Of a DNA stretch of 64,000 bases, positions 36,561 to 47,226 are shown piece by piece. The DNA is from Pezizomycotina sp. ARF18 (taxonomy: Eukaryota > Ascomycota). The notes below the pieces were generated by a model. It was not told the DNA's origin, ran no database searches, and was given only the letters and a program-made list of their open reading frames with translations. Numbering within the stretch: position 1 is the first letter of the stretch; every line of letters starts with the position of its first letter. Made by a program: the position numbers and the translations under genes. Location: contig AZLU01000179.1 of assembly GCA_002224055.1 (NCBI GenBank), positions 20,977-84,976 on the forward strand, written 5' to 3'.

Positions 36561-38367
36561 TATGGAATTATCGACCTGCTTTCCTTCCCGAGCATGCCCT
36601 CTGGGAGATTGAGAACCAACTATTTCCAAGCCACGAGCACTGCCACGAACATTACCCGACTCTCCTAGCGTTATGCCTCACCTGCTGGCCTTTTGAACAG
36701 CGATTTAGCCCTCGTCTGTGCAAAGGTGGATCTTAGCATGCATACAACGGCCTATACTCGGAGAACCACACCGCTTACTACTCGAGCCTGTGGTATCGTG
36801 GGGCTGGGAAGGATGACCCGGAATATTGGCCGGATTCGTTCGACCTTATGTGGAAGGAGGTCCCCTCGAAGGGAGGACCGCACGCCGCCAGGAAATTTTT
36901 CTCGAGACGATGCTCAGGCGCCCTGAATTTCCGGCTTTCGTCACGTCTTTCTCCTGGACTCTTTTTTTCGGGTCCGAACGGGGTGTCTTTGGAAAAAACT
37001 CCGGCCGCATCGTAAATCCTTACTCACCGAAACCTGTCGAGTATCCCCACTCGGAAACCTGGACGGTATTCGAACGCCTAGCCAACGTCGCGGAGCTGAA
37101 CCTCGCTGAGCTCCACGTCATGTACGCGATGGACCTGGTAAGACAGCCGCAGGCTCGCCTATTCCCACCCGCTACGTCGATAAATCTATACGGATGGACG
37201 GGCCTTGCGACGGCAAGGTCTATCATTGGCACAACACATGTTCCAGTTTGGCAGCCGTCGAATTGGGACCACCAGCTTTCGGCGGGGGACAGGCGGCGCG
37301 GAGGCTCGAAACATCCAACGACTGCAACTGCACAATTTGCGACACTATGGCCGTCTGCCCGACGGAACGCTCTTAGAAAGGTACAAGTACTACCCTAACA
37401 GAAAATACGGTAACGACCACCGTCTGGAAACCACACCTGTCATCCTTGGGACCTTGACGCGGTCGAAGACCTCGATCCGATCGACCCCCGACTCGGTGTG
37501 CATGTTTCCAGGGACAATGTTGGTATCCTGACTGCACCTCTGATAGCGCAGTGCAGCCAGCTTAGCTATCTGACACTTCGACGCATGAGTTACCAGAAGA
37601 GCGGCTGCGAAAAGTCGGAGTGGGACTACAACGCAGTAGATTCATCAGCTTTGAGGGAATCGGCTGCATTTGTCAAAGCCGTGAAGGAAAACAATGGTGG
37701 GGAAAGTGATACGGATTTTAAGATGTGTTGTTGGGCTCCCTGGTTGCACGCTCTTTCGGTCCCATATAAAAAGCATTTCTCTCTGCACGTGCGCAAAGAG
37801 CCCTCACCTCGGACCATCACCATCACGTTGTCTTTTTGTATCGTAATCGTCTTTTCATTTTTCGGGTTGTTTTTGCTCTTCTTTGTTCACGCCTTCGTTG
37901 TCTGGTTTTCGTTATTTACTATAAAATCTTCAGCTAGGAGCAAATACTAGTCTATCCTTTATACGTATATACATTCACACACGAATCAGTGTCTTTGACA
38001 CATCTCGGGACCTTTCCCGTCTACAACACTACAGCAGTTTCGGTTCGAGGAGGACGGCTGGCACGTTCAGCTGACCCCTTACCTCGATAAGCTCTGCAAT
38101 TTTTTCCTGCCCCGGTGTGTTTACCTGATACCAAAGGCGAACATCCACGCTCCATCTGGCCGCCGCTGAAGGTCCTCGAGGTTAGAAACCATTCGAAATG
38201 GGCATTGGACGAACCAAATGATAGAGAAGCGCTTCGCACAGCTGGAAAAAGCCTTTGAGGACTTGAAGGCGTGTTCGGTGTCGTTGACATTTGCCGGCGT
38301 GGAAACGTATGTCTTTGATCCACGAGATGCAGGCCGGATATTAAAGTTTTGCTCTTGGTGTATATAG
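36561..38367 (+). pseudogene. F-box / LRR-like protein, frameshifted
   Basis: Resembles the large fungal family with an N-terminal F-box-like helix bundle and irregular leucine-rich repeats, taken as substrate adaptors of SCF ubiquitin ligases. Pieces in order: FLPEHALWEIENQLFPSH, LALVCAKVDL, SSLWYRGAGKDDPEYWPDSF with MWKE, FLETMLRRPEFPAFVTSFSW, WTVFERLANVAELNLAELHV, LFPPATSINLYGW, LIAQCSQLSYLTLRRMSY, DSSALRESAAFVKAVKE, RFEEDGWHVQLTPYLDKLCN, LKVLEVRNHSKWALDEPNDR and AFEDLKACSVSLTFAGVETY. At least five frame changes are needed. The N-terminal boundary is uncertain; no intron is required. The motif style is known to me from the family, not verified. Confidence 0.55.
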
Positions 38368-39237
38368 ATTGGGATCTTTCTTTATAAATATGTTTTGGCG
38401 CGAAACAATGCAAAAGCGGGTTGAACTAAATACTACTCACTGGATGAAGAAAAAATAAACATCGGTTTTCCAAAATCTCTTCGTTATACCTTGATAAGTT
38501 ATAAGTATGACGATCGGGATAAGCCTAGACAGCAGCGCCAGTCATGTCAGGAGGACCTCGCGGCCTTAATGAAAACTATGCCTTATCGATACCCTAGGGG
38601 TTTGCGGAAGTCCATGGAAAAAAACCAGTTGGGTACCGCGGGAGGTTTGATTCCACATCTATATCCACTTTCCAAGTCAATGCTCATGGATCACCTGGGG
38701 TCTTTTTCTTTCTTTGTCTTGCTTTCTCGGCGGCGGCTAAGGTTTGAGACTGCATAAAAGCGGGGAGGAAAAACTTGCGTAAACCAACTCATACCTACAT
38801 ATCTTCATGCTGAATTGCAGAAGAATCAGCCTATCAAAGGCATTGTCCGCGCGCCTGGCGTTGGGAAGAACCCACAGCGGTATTGTCAAGGATAGTTCCG
38901 ACGGGCTCTAAACTCAGGTTGTATTGGCTCCTTTTTCAAGCTAATCCGAAAGTGAATAACGGGGTGGGGTTTTTTGCGGTCTCTTCGTTAAACTCTGTGT
39001 GAGGCAGAGAAAAACTAGAATGCCGGCGAAATGAGCAGGTCTCCCTCTACCACTCATATAACCTCCTACTTAGCGCACTTATCGCCCTGATTCTTCCTTT
39101 CCACTAAGATCTTCAAGAATCGCTAGAAGCAAGCGCCTTTAACTCGCTGTTTGAGAAGGCGAAACCCCTGAAGATATAATCACGAAAGTAGCGCAGTCGA
39201 CCTTTTTTCAAAGAATAGAGAAAAGCCCTTGGAAAAA
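38368..39237. other. Intergenic, nothing recognised
   Basis: Spacer between the F-box-like gene and the methyltransferase, including the latter's promoter. No other gene seen. Confidence 0.5.
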
Positions 39238-40356
39238 ATGTCCTCTCCTCCAAAAGCCAGCACTTCCCCAGCGGCGCAGGCTCCTGCCCCCACAGAGCCA
39301 GTGATAGGCGCCATCCAAGCCGACGACGGCTCCGGACCGAACAGACTCGGACGACTACGACTCGGTGTACGAGTCCGACTCCGCCAGCCTCACAGAGACG
39401 CTTCAGTCGACCGTGAAGAAGTGGCAATACGAGAACAACCGGCGGTATCACGCCTACAAGCCGGGCCATTGGGTCGTTCCGAACGACGAGCAGCAGCAGG
39501 AGCAGATGGACATATTCCACGAGGTTTACACGAGGACCACCGCGGGGGAGCTTCACCTGGCGCCGATCGGGGACAAGCGACGAAGGTGTTGGATGCGGGG
39601 ACGGGACGGGGATATGGGCAATTCAATTCGGTACAAGTCTGATTCCTCTTGATTCTATTTTTCTTGCTGACGAAATTTTCTCTTTTCGTAGCGGACAGAT
39701 ACCCCTCGGCGCAAGTAATTGGGAACGACCTCTCACCCATTCAGCCCAACTGGGTCCCGCCCAACTGCACCTTCGAGGTCGACGACTTCACGCAGGACTG
39801 GACGTACTCGCCCAACTCCTTCGACTTCGTCCATGCCCGCGCCCTCCACGGCGCCGTCGCTAGCTGGGACCACTTCTGCGCCCAGGCTTTTAAAGTTCTC
39901 AAGCCCGGCGGCTGGATCGAAATATGCGGCGAGATCGTCGAGTTTCACTCCGACGACGACACCCTACCCGCGGACAGCCACGTCCAAGAATGGATGCGGA
40001 ACATCCACAAGGCGACCGAACTATCGGGCAAAACCGCTAACGCGCATAAAGTCGCGAAGGCCGCGCTGGAGAAAGCGGGCTTTGACATAGGGACGTATAA
40101 GCAGGAGGTGTTTAAGATGCCGGTGGAACGTGGCCGAAGGATAAGGCGTTGAAACAGACCGGTGCATGAACCTTGTGAATTGTTTGATGGGGATCGAGGG
40201 TTTGTGCTTGCGCTTTATACGAGGTTTTTAGGGATGTCTGAGGCGGAGGCCAGGGGACATGCGCAGAAGTGTCAGGCGGAACTGAAGAATAAGAAGATAC
40301 ATTCGTATTTTCCGTTTCAGGTTACGTACGCTCAGAAGCCCGCGGTTGCGACCTAG
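39238..40356 (+). pseudogene. LaeA-like SAM-dependent methyltransferase, frameshifted
   Basis: Class I methyltransferase of the fungal LaeA/TAM type; relatives include the regulator LaeA and many members with unknown targets. A disordered N-terminus (MSSPPKASTSPAAQAPAPTE) leads to an acidic DDYDSVYESDSASLTETLQS, ENNRRYHAYKPGHWVVPNDE, then motif I VLDAGTG before a break. An intron (about 39632-39691) leads to DRYPSAQVIGNDLSPIQPNW, DDFTQDWTYSPNSFDFVHAR, HGAVASWDHFCAQAFKVLKP-GGWIE, KAGFDIGTYKQEVFKMPV and LALYTRFLGMSEAEARG, ending HSYFPFQVTYAQKP. Frame changes near 39345, 39605 (a base apparently lost inside motif I), 40130 and 40165. Start at 39238 preferred over 39229 because it opens the usual low-complexity head. 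It sits tail-to-tail with the arginine kinase gene. Confidence 0.8.
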
Positions 40357-40699
40357 TACAATGCTCCACGGTTGGGGTATTGAGAAGGAGACAAAGGCCC
40401 TCAGGGATGGAAGGGGGAGGGGGATTTCAGGCTGGGCTAATTAAGTAATTCGAAAGCAACCTCATGATCTTGTAAATATTTTTTTGACGATTGTTCGCGA
40501 TTAGATTCTTCCTAAAGCTACCTGGTGCCCTGACGAGCACATTTAAAAGCGTTCCTATCTACGATCACTGTTGGGCACCACGAATCCAAATACGCATAAA
40601 GGTTTATTAATCCATAACATCATACTCGATTTCATTAATTTGCCATGCCGTTTCAAATTGCTAAATATCGCTGGTCATCGTCACGGTGAAAATACTGTT
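40357..40699. other. Short spacer between convergent genes
   Basis: Shared 3' region of the methyltransferase (+) and arginine kinase (-). Nothing else seen. Confidence 0.5.
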
Positions 40700-41764
40700 C
40701 TAAGCCTGCTCTTCCTCAAGCTTGATCATCTCAAGATACCATCCTGGAGAGCCTTGACAGCTTCGAATTCGGTCAATCCCATCCTACGTTTGTTGGAGAT
40801 ATCATAAACTCCACCCTTAGACTCCGTGTGCTCGCCCGCAGTTCTACGGACCTGGAGCTGGTACTTGCGGCGACCTCCTTCAGCGCAGCCTCGCCTTTGC
40901 GGCAAGCTTAGGTAACTTGATGTGAACAGACGCGCGGATCGTAGTACCCAGGTTCGTCGGGCAGAAGGTTAAATAACCCAACCTGTCATCACGGAGAATG
41001 GGATCTTTTCTTTCAATAGCCTTAATCGCCGTTACCAACCTCCTGAAGATCTGCTTCAAATCAGCTCCCTTCTGCATGGATATGATGCGGATGTGATCCT
41101 CCTCGTTACCCACACGAGGAACATCTTCGCGTCGTTGTGGTAGATTCCGCGACCGAGCGGCCAGAAACGGCACGCGTTCGCGGCGTGCAGGAACCGGTCG
41201 CCTTCCTTGAACAGGAAATGGTCGTCAATCAGTTGCTGCTGAGTTGCTTTGTCCATGCCCGTGAGCTGGTAGTATGTACCCTTTGGCTCGCCTGTGAGAC
41301 CCGAGAGGGAGTCCGGACGGCGGCTTCCATGTCCTTGTAGTTTTGCTCCGTGAGGCATGGCTTAAAGCTGTAGTACTTAGGGAACAGCCGCAGCGCACGC
41401 GGATGGAGATGATGTACTTGTCTTCCGGGTCGATATTCTTGAAGACGTTCAGGTCACCGAAGTCGGTCGGGGGTTGCTGCTCCTTGGGACCGAAGCCGTG
41501 GTAGTCTTCGATGATAGGTTGAAAAGAGGAGCGAAGACCGTGCAGGCAGCAGCGTCGGGGCGTACACGCCGATGCCGCTGTCGAGGTTCTCCACGCCGGA
41601 CTGGATTACATCCTGTAAGTAGCCCCGTTCGGCGTCTTCTTGTTTTTGAGCTCCTCGAAGACCTCCTTGTTGGGCACTCTTAAGGAGCGAGTGGCATTCC
41701 GAGGAGTTTTGGAGCTTCTGGAAGCCCGCGTCGAGCTTGGCGTAACTTCGCTGGTGGAACTCAT
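40700..41764 (-). pseudogene. Arginine kinase (ATP:guanido phosphotransferase), arthropod-like, heavily frameshifted
   Basis: Phosphagen kinase, which moves phosphate between ATP and arginine to buffer cellular ATP. All family landmarks are seen, spread over three frames: KLDAGFQKLQNSSECHSLLK, KEVFEELKNKKTPNGATYR, the substrate-specificity loop [39 protein letters not shown] (nucleotide-binding arginines), [81 protein letters not shown] with the reactive cysteine codon at 40961-40963, and [18 protein letters not shown]. It ends [10 protein letters not shown] before TAG at 40700. About nine or ten single-base frame changes in 1.06 kb, no intron. Length without shifts (about 355 residues) equals a normal single-domain enzyme. 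Codons are GC-rich at third positions like neighbouring genes. Fungi are not expected to have this enzyme. Confidence 0.93.
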
Positions 41765-42082
41765 TTTGTCACGTCGGAGGAAGAGGACGAAGAGGGCAAG
41801 GGATAGCAGGAGAACGGTATAGCGTTTGATGTAAGCTGTGGTTTTTGGATAGTTAGCTTGCTATGGCAGGCTAGCTTCTTTTGTGTTATAGTCTACAATT
41901 GTGAGGCTTGCTCCAGTTCTTATATGCTACGAAATATTTAACGTATCCTTTTATCTGGGGCATGTTTGGGTAAAATCCTGCTGCTGACGACCGTGACGCT
42001 GACGAAGCTTGACGGCGAGGAGTTTCGAAATGGAATCGTATGAGGGGTACATGTGTTGTTTTCTTCTCCATTTTTTCTAAAA
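41765..42082. other. 5' region of the arginine kinase gene
   Basis: Reading in the gene's direction, the bases just before the ATG are pyrimidine-rich (TCTTCGTCCTCTTCCTCCG), like leaders of well-expressed fungal genes. No intron or second gene seen. Confidence 0.4.
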
Positions 42083-42490
42083 TCATATCATACTACTATT
42101 TTCTTCCAACACAAGGAGTGACAATGGGAACAAAGGAGCAGCTAGAACCCTACGAGCAGTATAAGTAATGTGTGCCAGACTAAGTGCCAGACTAATACAG
42201 TGGCCAGCTTCGGCCTTAGCGAAGCCCGATTCTTTCCGTGCGGGGTTCCCTTTCCAGATCAAAAGGTAACTTATAAAAGGGTTGTTGGATAGAGTATGAT
42301 CCGTGACTATGATAGCCCATTTGGACGACGTGCAAACCCCGCATGCAGGGTCTTGGACCATATGATCAACGACGAGACATTTATCCGCTGTAACTTCAGT
42401 ATGAATTGAAGGAAATCGTGGGATATAGGGCCATTCAAGTCCCGCGATACACGCGTAGGATACCAGGCAAACGGGGAATATTTCACTCAT
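42083..42490 (-). CDS. Hypothetical 135-residue protein
   Basis: An uninterrupted frame from ATG at 42490. The N-terminus (MSEIFPVCLVSYACIAG) is mildly hydrophobic and could be a weak signal peptide; there are several cysteines (PACGVC near the middle) and a hydrophobic C-terminus (ARRVLAAPLFPLSLLVLEE). A perfect 12-bp tandem duplication sits inside it at 42172-42195. No family recognised; could be chance. Confidence 0.28.
   Translation of the reverse strand: MSEIFPVCLVSYACIAGLEWPYIPRFPSIHTEVTADKCLVVDHMVQDPACGVCTSSKWAIIVTDHTLSNNPFISYLLIWKGNPARKESGFAKAEAGHCISLALSLAHITYTARRVLAAPLFPLSLLVLEENSSMI
42172..42195 (+). repeat. 12-bp tandem duplication
   Basis: GTGCCAGACTAA occurs twice with no spacer (42172-42183, 42184-42195). 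Confidence 0.95.
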
Positions 42491-43946
42491 GATTTTGATA
42501 TGGTTTGATTCGAAGAATCTTCTGAGTCTCGTTAGGTAGAATGAACGAAGCGTTACCGAGTCAAAGGGAAAAGGCGTGAACGAAATGTATGACCGTGGGA
42601 AGAGTGAGGCCTAGGCGTAGATAGTAAAACAATCTATAACGGATCCAGGGCAAATGAGATATAGATATAGAAGTTTCCACCGTATCTAGGCGTTGAAAGG
42701 TAACTACTGCGGTAATCTCAAGTGCGAGCCGATCGTTATATACTGACTACTAGGTATTGATTAATACTCAACGCTCCCGAGCTACACGATCCTCCTATGC
42801 GTGATTGATTATAATTGAGGCTCTTTTCAATTTATTCTTTTGCAGTTTGAAGTCTCAGATTACCTGCCATTTCAGGTCTAGGTAAAGAGTTAAATAATAA
42901 GTCAATTTCACGGAATATTGTCCGGCGACCCCACTTGCAAGCGCCTGAGTGCCACGTATCGACAACCCGTAGTTTTGAGCCTCAATTGCTCCGGTGCCCA
43001 AGATCAACCATAAGGCCTCGTTTCCTGCATATATTTTCTTGATTACTGCATGAAAATCAGTTTACCTCCAGTCTGGATTTGTTTCCATCTGGGCCGGAGC
43101 TTGCACAACGCGGTATACATGTATCTCTTCTCATGAAAACAATCAAATAATTGCTCTCGAGATTTGGCCAATAGTCTTGTACCACACCTGCAATGTTGAT
43201 GCACCCCGCTGAGGCTCTTCGAGCATTTGTTTTCAGCTGGAACGCCTCCAGTCCCTCGAAGCGAGTGTGGATGATAATAAGCTAAGTTAATAACTCACGC
43301 CTATTATGGCCCGCCTATTATACTCCTTTTTGAGACAGGCAGCCTCGTAAATTGGCGGATGGCAGATCCATGGGTCTAGAGTCTCACAAAACGGCCCGGG
43401 CTTACTCGCCACGAACCAATGGCTTCAGTCCGGACCCACAGTTGCATGCAGAAAGCAGACACATCAAGAAGGACTTGCATTGTTTTTTCTCCTTCGCAAT
43501 TTTGATCAATGCTTGCTTGATTCCCTCATTGGCCCGATGCGACCAAAGGAGAGCCCCGCAGATGAGGCTCTTGATGTTTTGCACTCTTGTCTCTAGGAGC
43601 ATATCTGAGTATAGTAACCCGAGTCTTCGGTGTAAGGGCCTTTTCATATTTGTTTCTTTCCACGCTGTGCGTTGGACTAGCGGCATGCCGAGGGGAGGGG
43701 AGAGAAGAACGGGGTCCTTTTGTTTGTATATCTCTTAATCTGCATATAGGTTTTATTGTGTGAAAGAAGTGCTGTAGACTACTGAAGTATGAAAGAAGAG
43801 TAGATACTTATATAAAGAGTCGCCTTAACCCACCCTCTCTAGGGGAAGCCATATACTCCTTCTAGGGCTTCTTCAGAATAGCATCTATATACCTTAGAAG
43901 AATAACGCCGTATTGTTTAGCGATTTCTAGCGAGTACTTTTGAAAG
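42491..43946. other. Intergenic, nothing recognised
   Basis: Includes a 128-codon frame at 43352-43738 (+) with no domain and poor composition. Promoter of the membrane-protein gene at the right end. Confidence 0.45.
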
Positions 43947-45722
43947 ATGGCTGTCCATCGCTCCAACACAACAAGGTCCACCAGGACCATCGACCGTCCT
44001 CAGGAAAACAAATTCCTCCGCCACTTCAAAGCGTGGTACATGTTACCGCTCCACTTCGTTCTCTGCATAACCCTAGCGCTAGTCATGATCACCAGGGTTG
44101 ACAAGTACCTTGCCTAGACGGTAACCAGCCCGAAAGCAGAACGCAAGTACATCCTCCGGGCTTCCGACGTTATCACCATCATCTCAGCCGCCATCGTCGT
44201 TATCAGGATTTCCATCGCCAGTTACACAGCGTCGGTGGTCTGGAGGTGTGCTTTCGTCTGCCTTGAAAAGACCGGCCTTACTTTCTCGCAGCTTAGTACT
44301 CTCATGCAATACAAGCTCTATGTACCCTGGCCTATCCGCATGAAGGGTAACCTAGTCGGCTGGATGGTGGCTTTGGTGATGGTACTAATGCTTCCCCAAG
44401 CGTTCATCACTCCGCTGCTCACCGGTTCCCTCGGTTGGCAGGCCGCATTCGAAGACGTTAAGAATGTAACGTCTACTCTGGGGATCCTAATGCTCAGCTT
44501 CGGCTTTGGGGCTGGTACCAGTCACAGGAGGGGAACAGAAGGGCTGCCGTCCGCAAGGCTGCCGGCCTGGCAAGCCAAGCGTGGAGCAACAACGTCAACG
44601 CTACAAGCGTGAACAAAGTGTCGCCAAGTCCTTAACGACGATGGGATGTCGCTCAACTCCACCGTCCACAATGTTACCATGCCTTGTCTCATCATCAACA
44701 GCCTGACTTGGCCCACCAAGACCGCCGACCCGGAGCTCATCAACATCACAAGCAACAGCGGACAGCTCAGCCTTTCCGGCGACGCGCCTATCTCTTACCC
44801 TGACAGTATTGGCATCGCAACTATGCTGGACCCTAGTGAGAAAACCTTGAGCCGTCCCGCGACCAACAGCCTGATCAAGAACATCTTCTGGAAACTCGGA
44901 CTTGGGAATCCCTACGCACCCGGGGCCTTCCTCTTCGACGGGTCCCTCACGGCCGTCGTTCAGGTTGCGAAGAATTACACGCACGAGCCTTTCTTCGTTA
45001 CGTACTTCGGCAAGGGAGGCATGTACCCGAACAATCAGTTCGCGGACCTGAACGGCTCCGGAGCTCGCTTCACGTACTTCAACGTCAGCTTCACCGCGGG
45101 AGTAGCCAACCCGGATACGAGCACCTATGTCACCAATCAGGTCGTCGAGGGTAACTTCCAGCCGACAAAAAAGGACATCCGCGCCGCCCCCTGGGTGCAC
45201 GAGGCCCTTTACCTCCTACCTGACGTCATGTCCCTCGTGGCGGTCATGAACACTACCACGCTCGATACGTACAACAATATCGAGAACTACATCGAGAACC
45301 TCGTCCGGTACTCGTACTCCGGCGCCTGGACCATGCTTCAGCGCAGCTTCGACGAGAAGAGCGTCGTGCCCCTACAGGCGACCGTACGCGCACCGAGGCT
45401 GCAGGCCCTCGTGTCTCACACGAAGGTCGGCGCGTGGCTGGCGCTCAGCTTGCTGCTCACTCTGTCTGCTATTCCGATGGCATACCTGCAGAGCATTTGC
45501 GAGAGGGCTACGGTCGCGGACGGTTGGCGGCTGCGCTACTCACGGACTCTGGCGGTGTAATATCGGGACGAGAGCATCTCACGAATATTTTCGTTCCTTA
45601 CGGACGATGAAAAGAATATCAAGCTTAAGTTGCAGAGGGAAGGTGATGATGGTCGCTTTATTCTGACGGGCGATCGACAGGAGCCGGTTCAGGAGGAGAT
45701 TCACGTTAGTGAGAAGGCTTAA
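43947..45722 (+). pseudogene. Fungal multi-pass membrane protein with N-glycosylated loop; in-frame stops and frameshifts
   Basis: Unassigned membrane protein of a type common in filamentous fungi. From ATG at 43947: a basic head, helix MLPLHFVLCITLALVMI, then an in-frame TAG at 44115 and further helices (ASDVITIISAAIVVIRISIA; LVGWMVALVMVLMLPQAFIT, PLLTGSLGW). After frame changes near 44510 and 44630, a long extracellular part follows (44646-45400) with many N-x-S/T sites (NSTVHNVT, NYTH, NGSG, NVSF) and an amphipathic NIENYIENLVRYSYSGAW. A last helix, VGAWLALSLLLTLSAI, precedes a TAA at 45558. The same frame then continues open for 53 codons (DESISRIFSFLTDDEKNIKL) to TAA at 45720. Both internal stops could come from CAG or CAA by C-to-T at CpA. 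Function unknown. Confidence 0.7.
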
Positions 45723-46223
45723 CAGGCCTCCTCATGTAGAAGTAGTAACACCATCCATATCAGCAGATAACGAATATAATCATTTAATTCCTAACATATA
45801 CGTCTGATATTTTCTTCTTTTTGTGTTCCCTTCTTCCTTCTGAGCGCGATTTGCGTTCCTCGCAGATTTCTTTTTGCTTAATTTCCTCGCCTCAATCTTC
45901 TGAGAAAAGATAATATAATTGTTTTTATTATGTGGCCCTTGTGTCCTGTACGTATTGATTTGAGCGTATCAATAATACCTAGGTAGCAAGGCAGAACCCA
46001 AATTCTTCCAAGTATTAACTCTTTATCCATGATATAGGTGATAGATTAGAAAAATACAGCCGTGGATACTAGTAACTTTTGGACCCGGGTACTTATGTAA
46101 AGCTACCTTGGCAATTATTGCTGAAATAAGACTCACCACATCTGAAGCACCAGTGCTGTAGTTGGACACATGCTACACATCTTCCTTTCTACAAATCAGC
46201 TCTAAACGATCAGCAAAAGCGAA
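45723..46223. other. Intergenic, nothing recognised
   Basis: AT-rich spacer carrying the 3' end of the membrane-protein gene and the promoter of the DUF4291 gene. Confidence 0.5.
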
Positions 46224-46872
46224 ATGGCAGCGGCGATTCCCTATGGACAGATCCGAGCCAACTACGGTGGTTCTACTATCACAGTTTATCAAGCTTATAA
46301 TGCGTCGATCGCGGTTGCTGCGGTCAGAGAGCAGAGACTAGACGCGTCGCCCGACTTCAGACCCGGAGGATGACATGGATTAAGCCTAGCTGGTTTGGAT
46401 GATGTAATGCGTCCTAAACTCTGATACTTAAATCGCATTTGAAGACACAAAAAAAAAAATACTAACTTCCTCTAGGTACCGTTCTAACTACGGTACCAAA
46501 GACCTAAATCAGGCTCATATTCTAGCGCTCGAAATGACCCATAAGGGCTTCCAAGAACTGATTTCCCACGCAGTAATCTCGGATGGAAAGACGGCGCTGA
46601 CACCCGACAAAAAGCATCAGGACGTGAGAGTGCAGTGGGATCCTGAGCGAGAGATCAGAATAGAGGAGCTGCCGTATAGGAGCATTGAGATCGGGATTAA
46701 AGGGAAATTGCGGGATAAGTGGATCGCGGAGTGGATCGAAAGTATTGAGGATGTGACGGAGAACGCTGCGAAGATGATGGAAAGGGTGAAGGACGCAAAT
46801 ACTACGGTTGAAGAGCTTCAAGCGGAGGGTTTGAGGCCGGAGGAGAGGGAGTATTTGGTACCGAGAACCTAA
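46224..46872 (+). pseudogene. DUF4291 protein, two frameshifts in exon 1
   Basis: DUF4291 proteins are found across bacteria and fungi and have no assigned function to my knowledge. Exon 1 starts at ATG 46224: IPYGQIRANYGGSTITVYQA and YNASIAVAAV, then, after a shift near 46368, RRMTWIKPSW, and after another near 46395 WMM at the donor. An intron of about 75 bases with a TACTAAC-type branch sequence (near 46459) ends at the AG before YRSNYGTKDLNQAHILALEM. Exon 2 is open to TAA at 46872 and holds VRVQWDPEREI, LPYRSIEIGIKGKLRDKW and IEDVTENAAKMMERVK. Order and motifs (RxMTWIKPSF-WMMYRS, VQWDPER, RSIQIG) match the family. Both lesions lie in a short stretch. Confidence 0.85.
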
Positions 46873-47226
46873 GAAGTGTTCTAGCGATGGATCGTAGCGG
46901 TAACGTTGAGCAGTAGCAATATGAGATATATATTATTTTGAAGGCATTTATTTTGCGCAGCGCATGGTTCTGTGCGGTTTAACAGAAATTAAGGAAGCCA
47001 GTCGGATTCCCGGTAGGCGTTAGATCCCGAAGGAGCACCTCTTTCTATATACTATCCCAGCGTTTGATTTTGATGAAGTTGAAACCATGTAAGTTGAAAC
47101 CATGTCGTTATACTGAGAAGACTGTACGGTCGGATACATTATATACAAGAGAACATGAAGAAACAAGTATATATATTATGATGAAAATTAAAGACGAAAG
47201 AAGTTATGGGTAAATGGGCGAATCTG
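46873..47226. other. Short spacer between convergent genes, 15-bp tandem repeat
   Basis: Shared 3' flank of the DUF4291 gene and the next rhodopsin-like gene. Contains a perfect duplication listed separately. Confidence 0.5.
47076..47105 (+). repeat. 15-bp tandem duplication
   Basis: AAGTTGAAACCATGT twice without spacer (47076-47090, 47091-47105). Confidence 0.95.

Noticed and set aside
39600-40170. Programmed frameshifting in the methyltransferase
   Set aside because: Shifts occur at unrelated sequences with no slippery heptamer, and most other genes show the same kind of lesion.
7070-40356. Secondary-metabolite cluster built on the P450 and the LaeA-like methyltransferase
   Set aside because: They are 30 kb apart on opposite strands, with no polyketide, peptide or terpene synthase between them.
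44601-45200. 199-codon open frame on the minus strand
   Set aside because: Antisense shadow of the membrane-protein gene, whose plus frame has helices and glycosylation sites.
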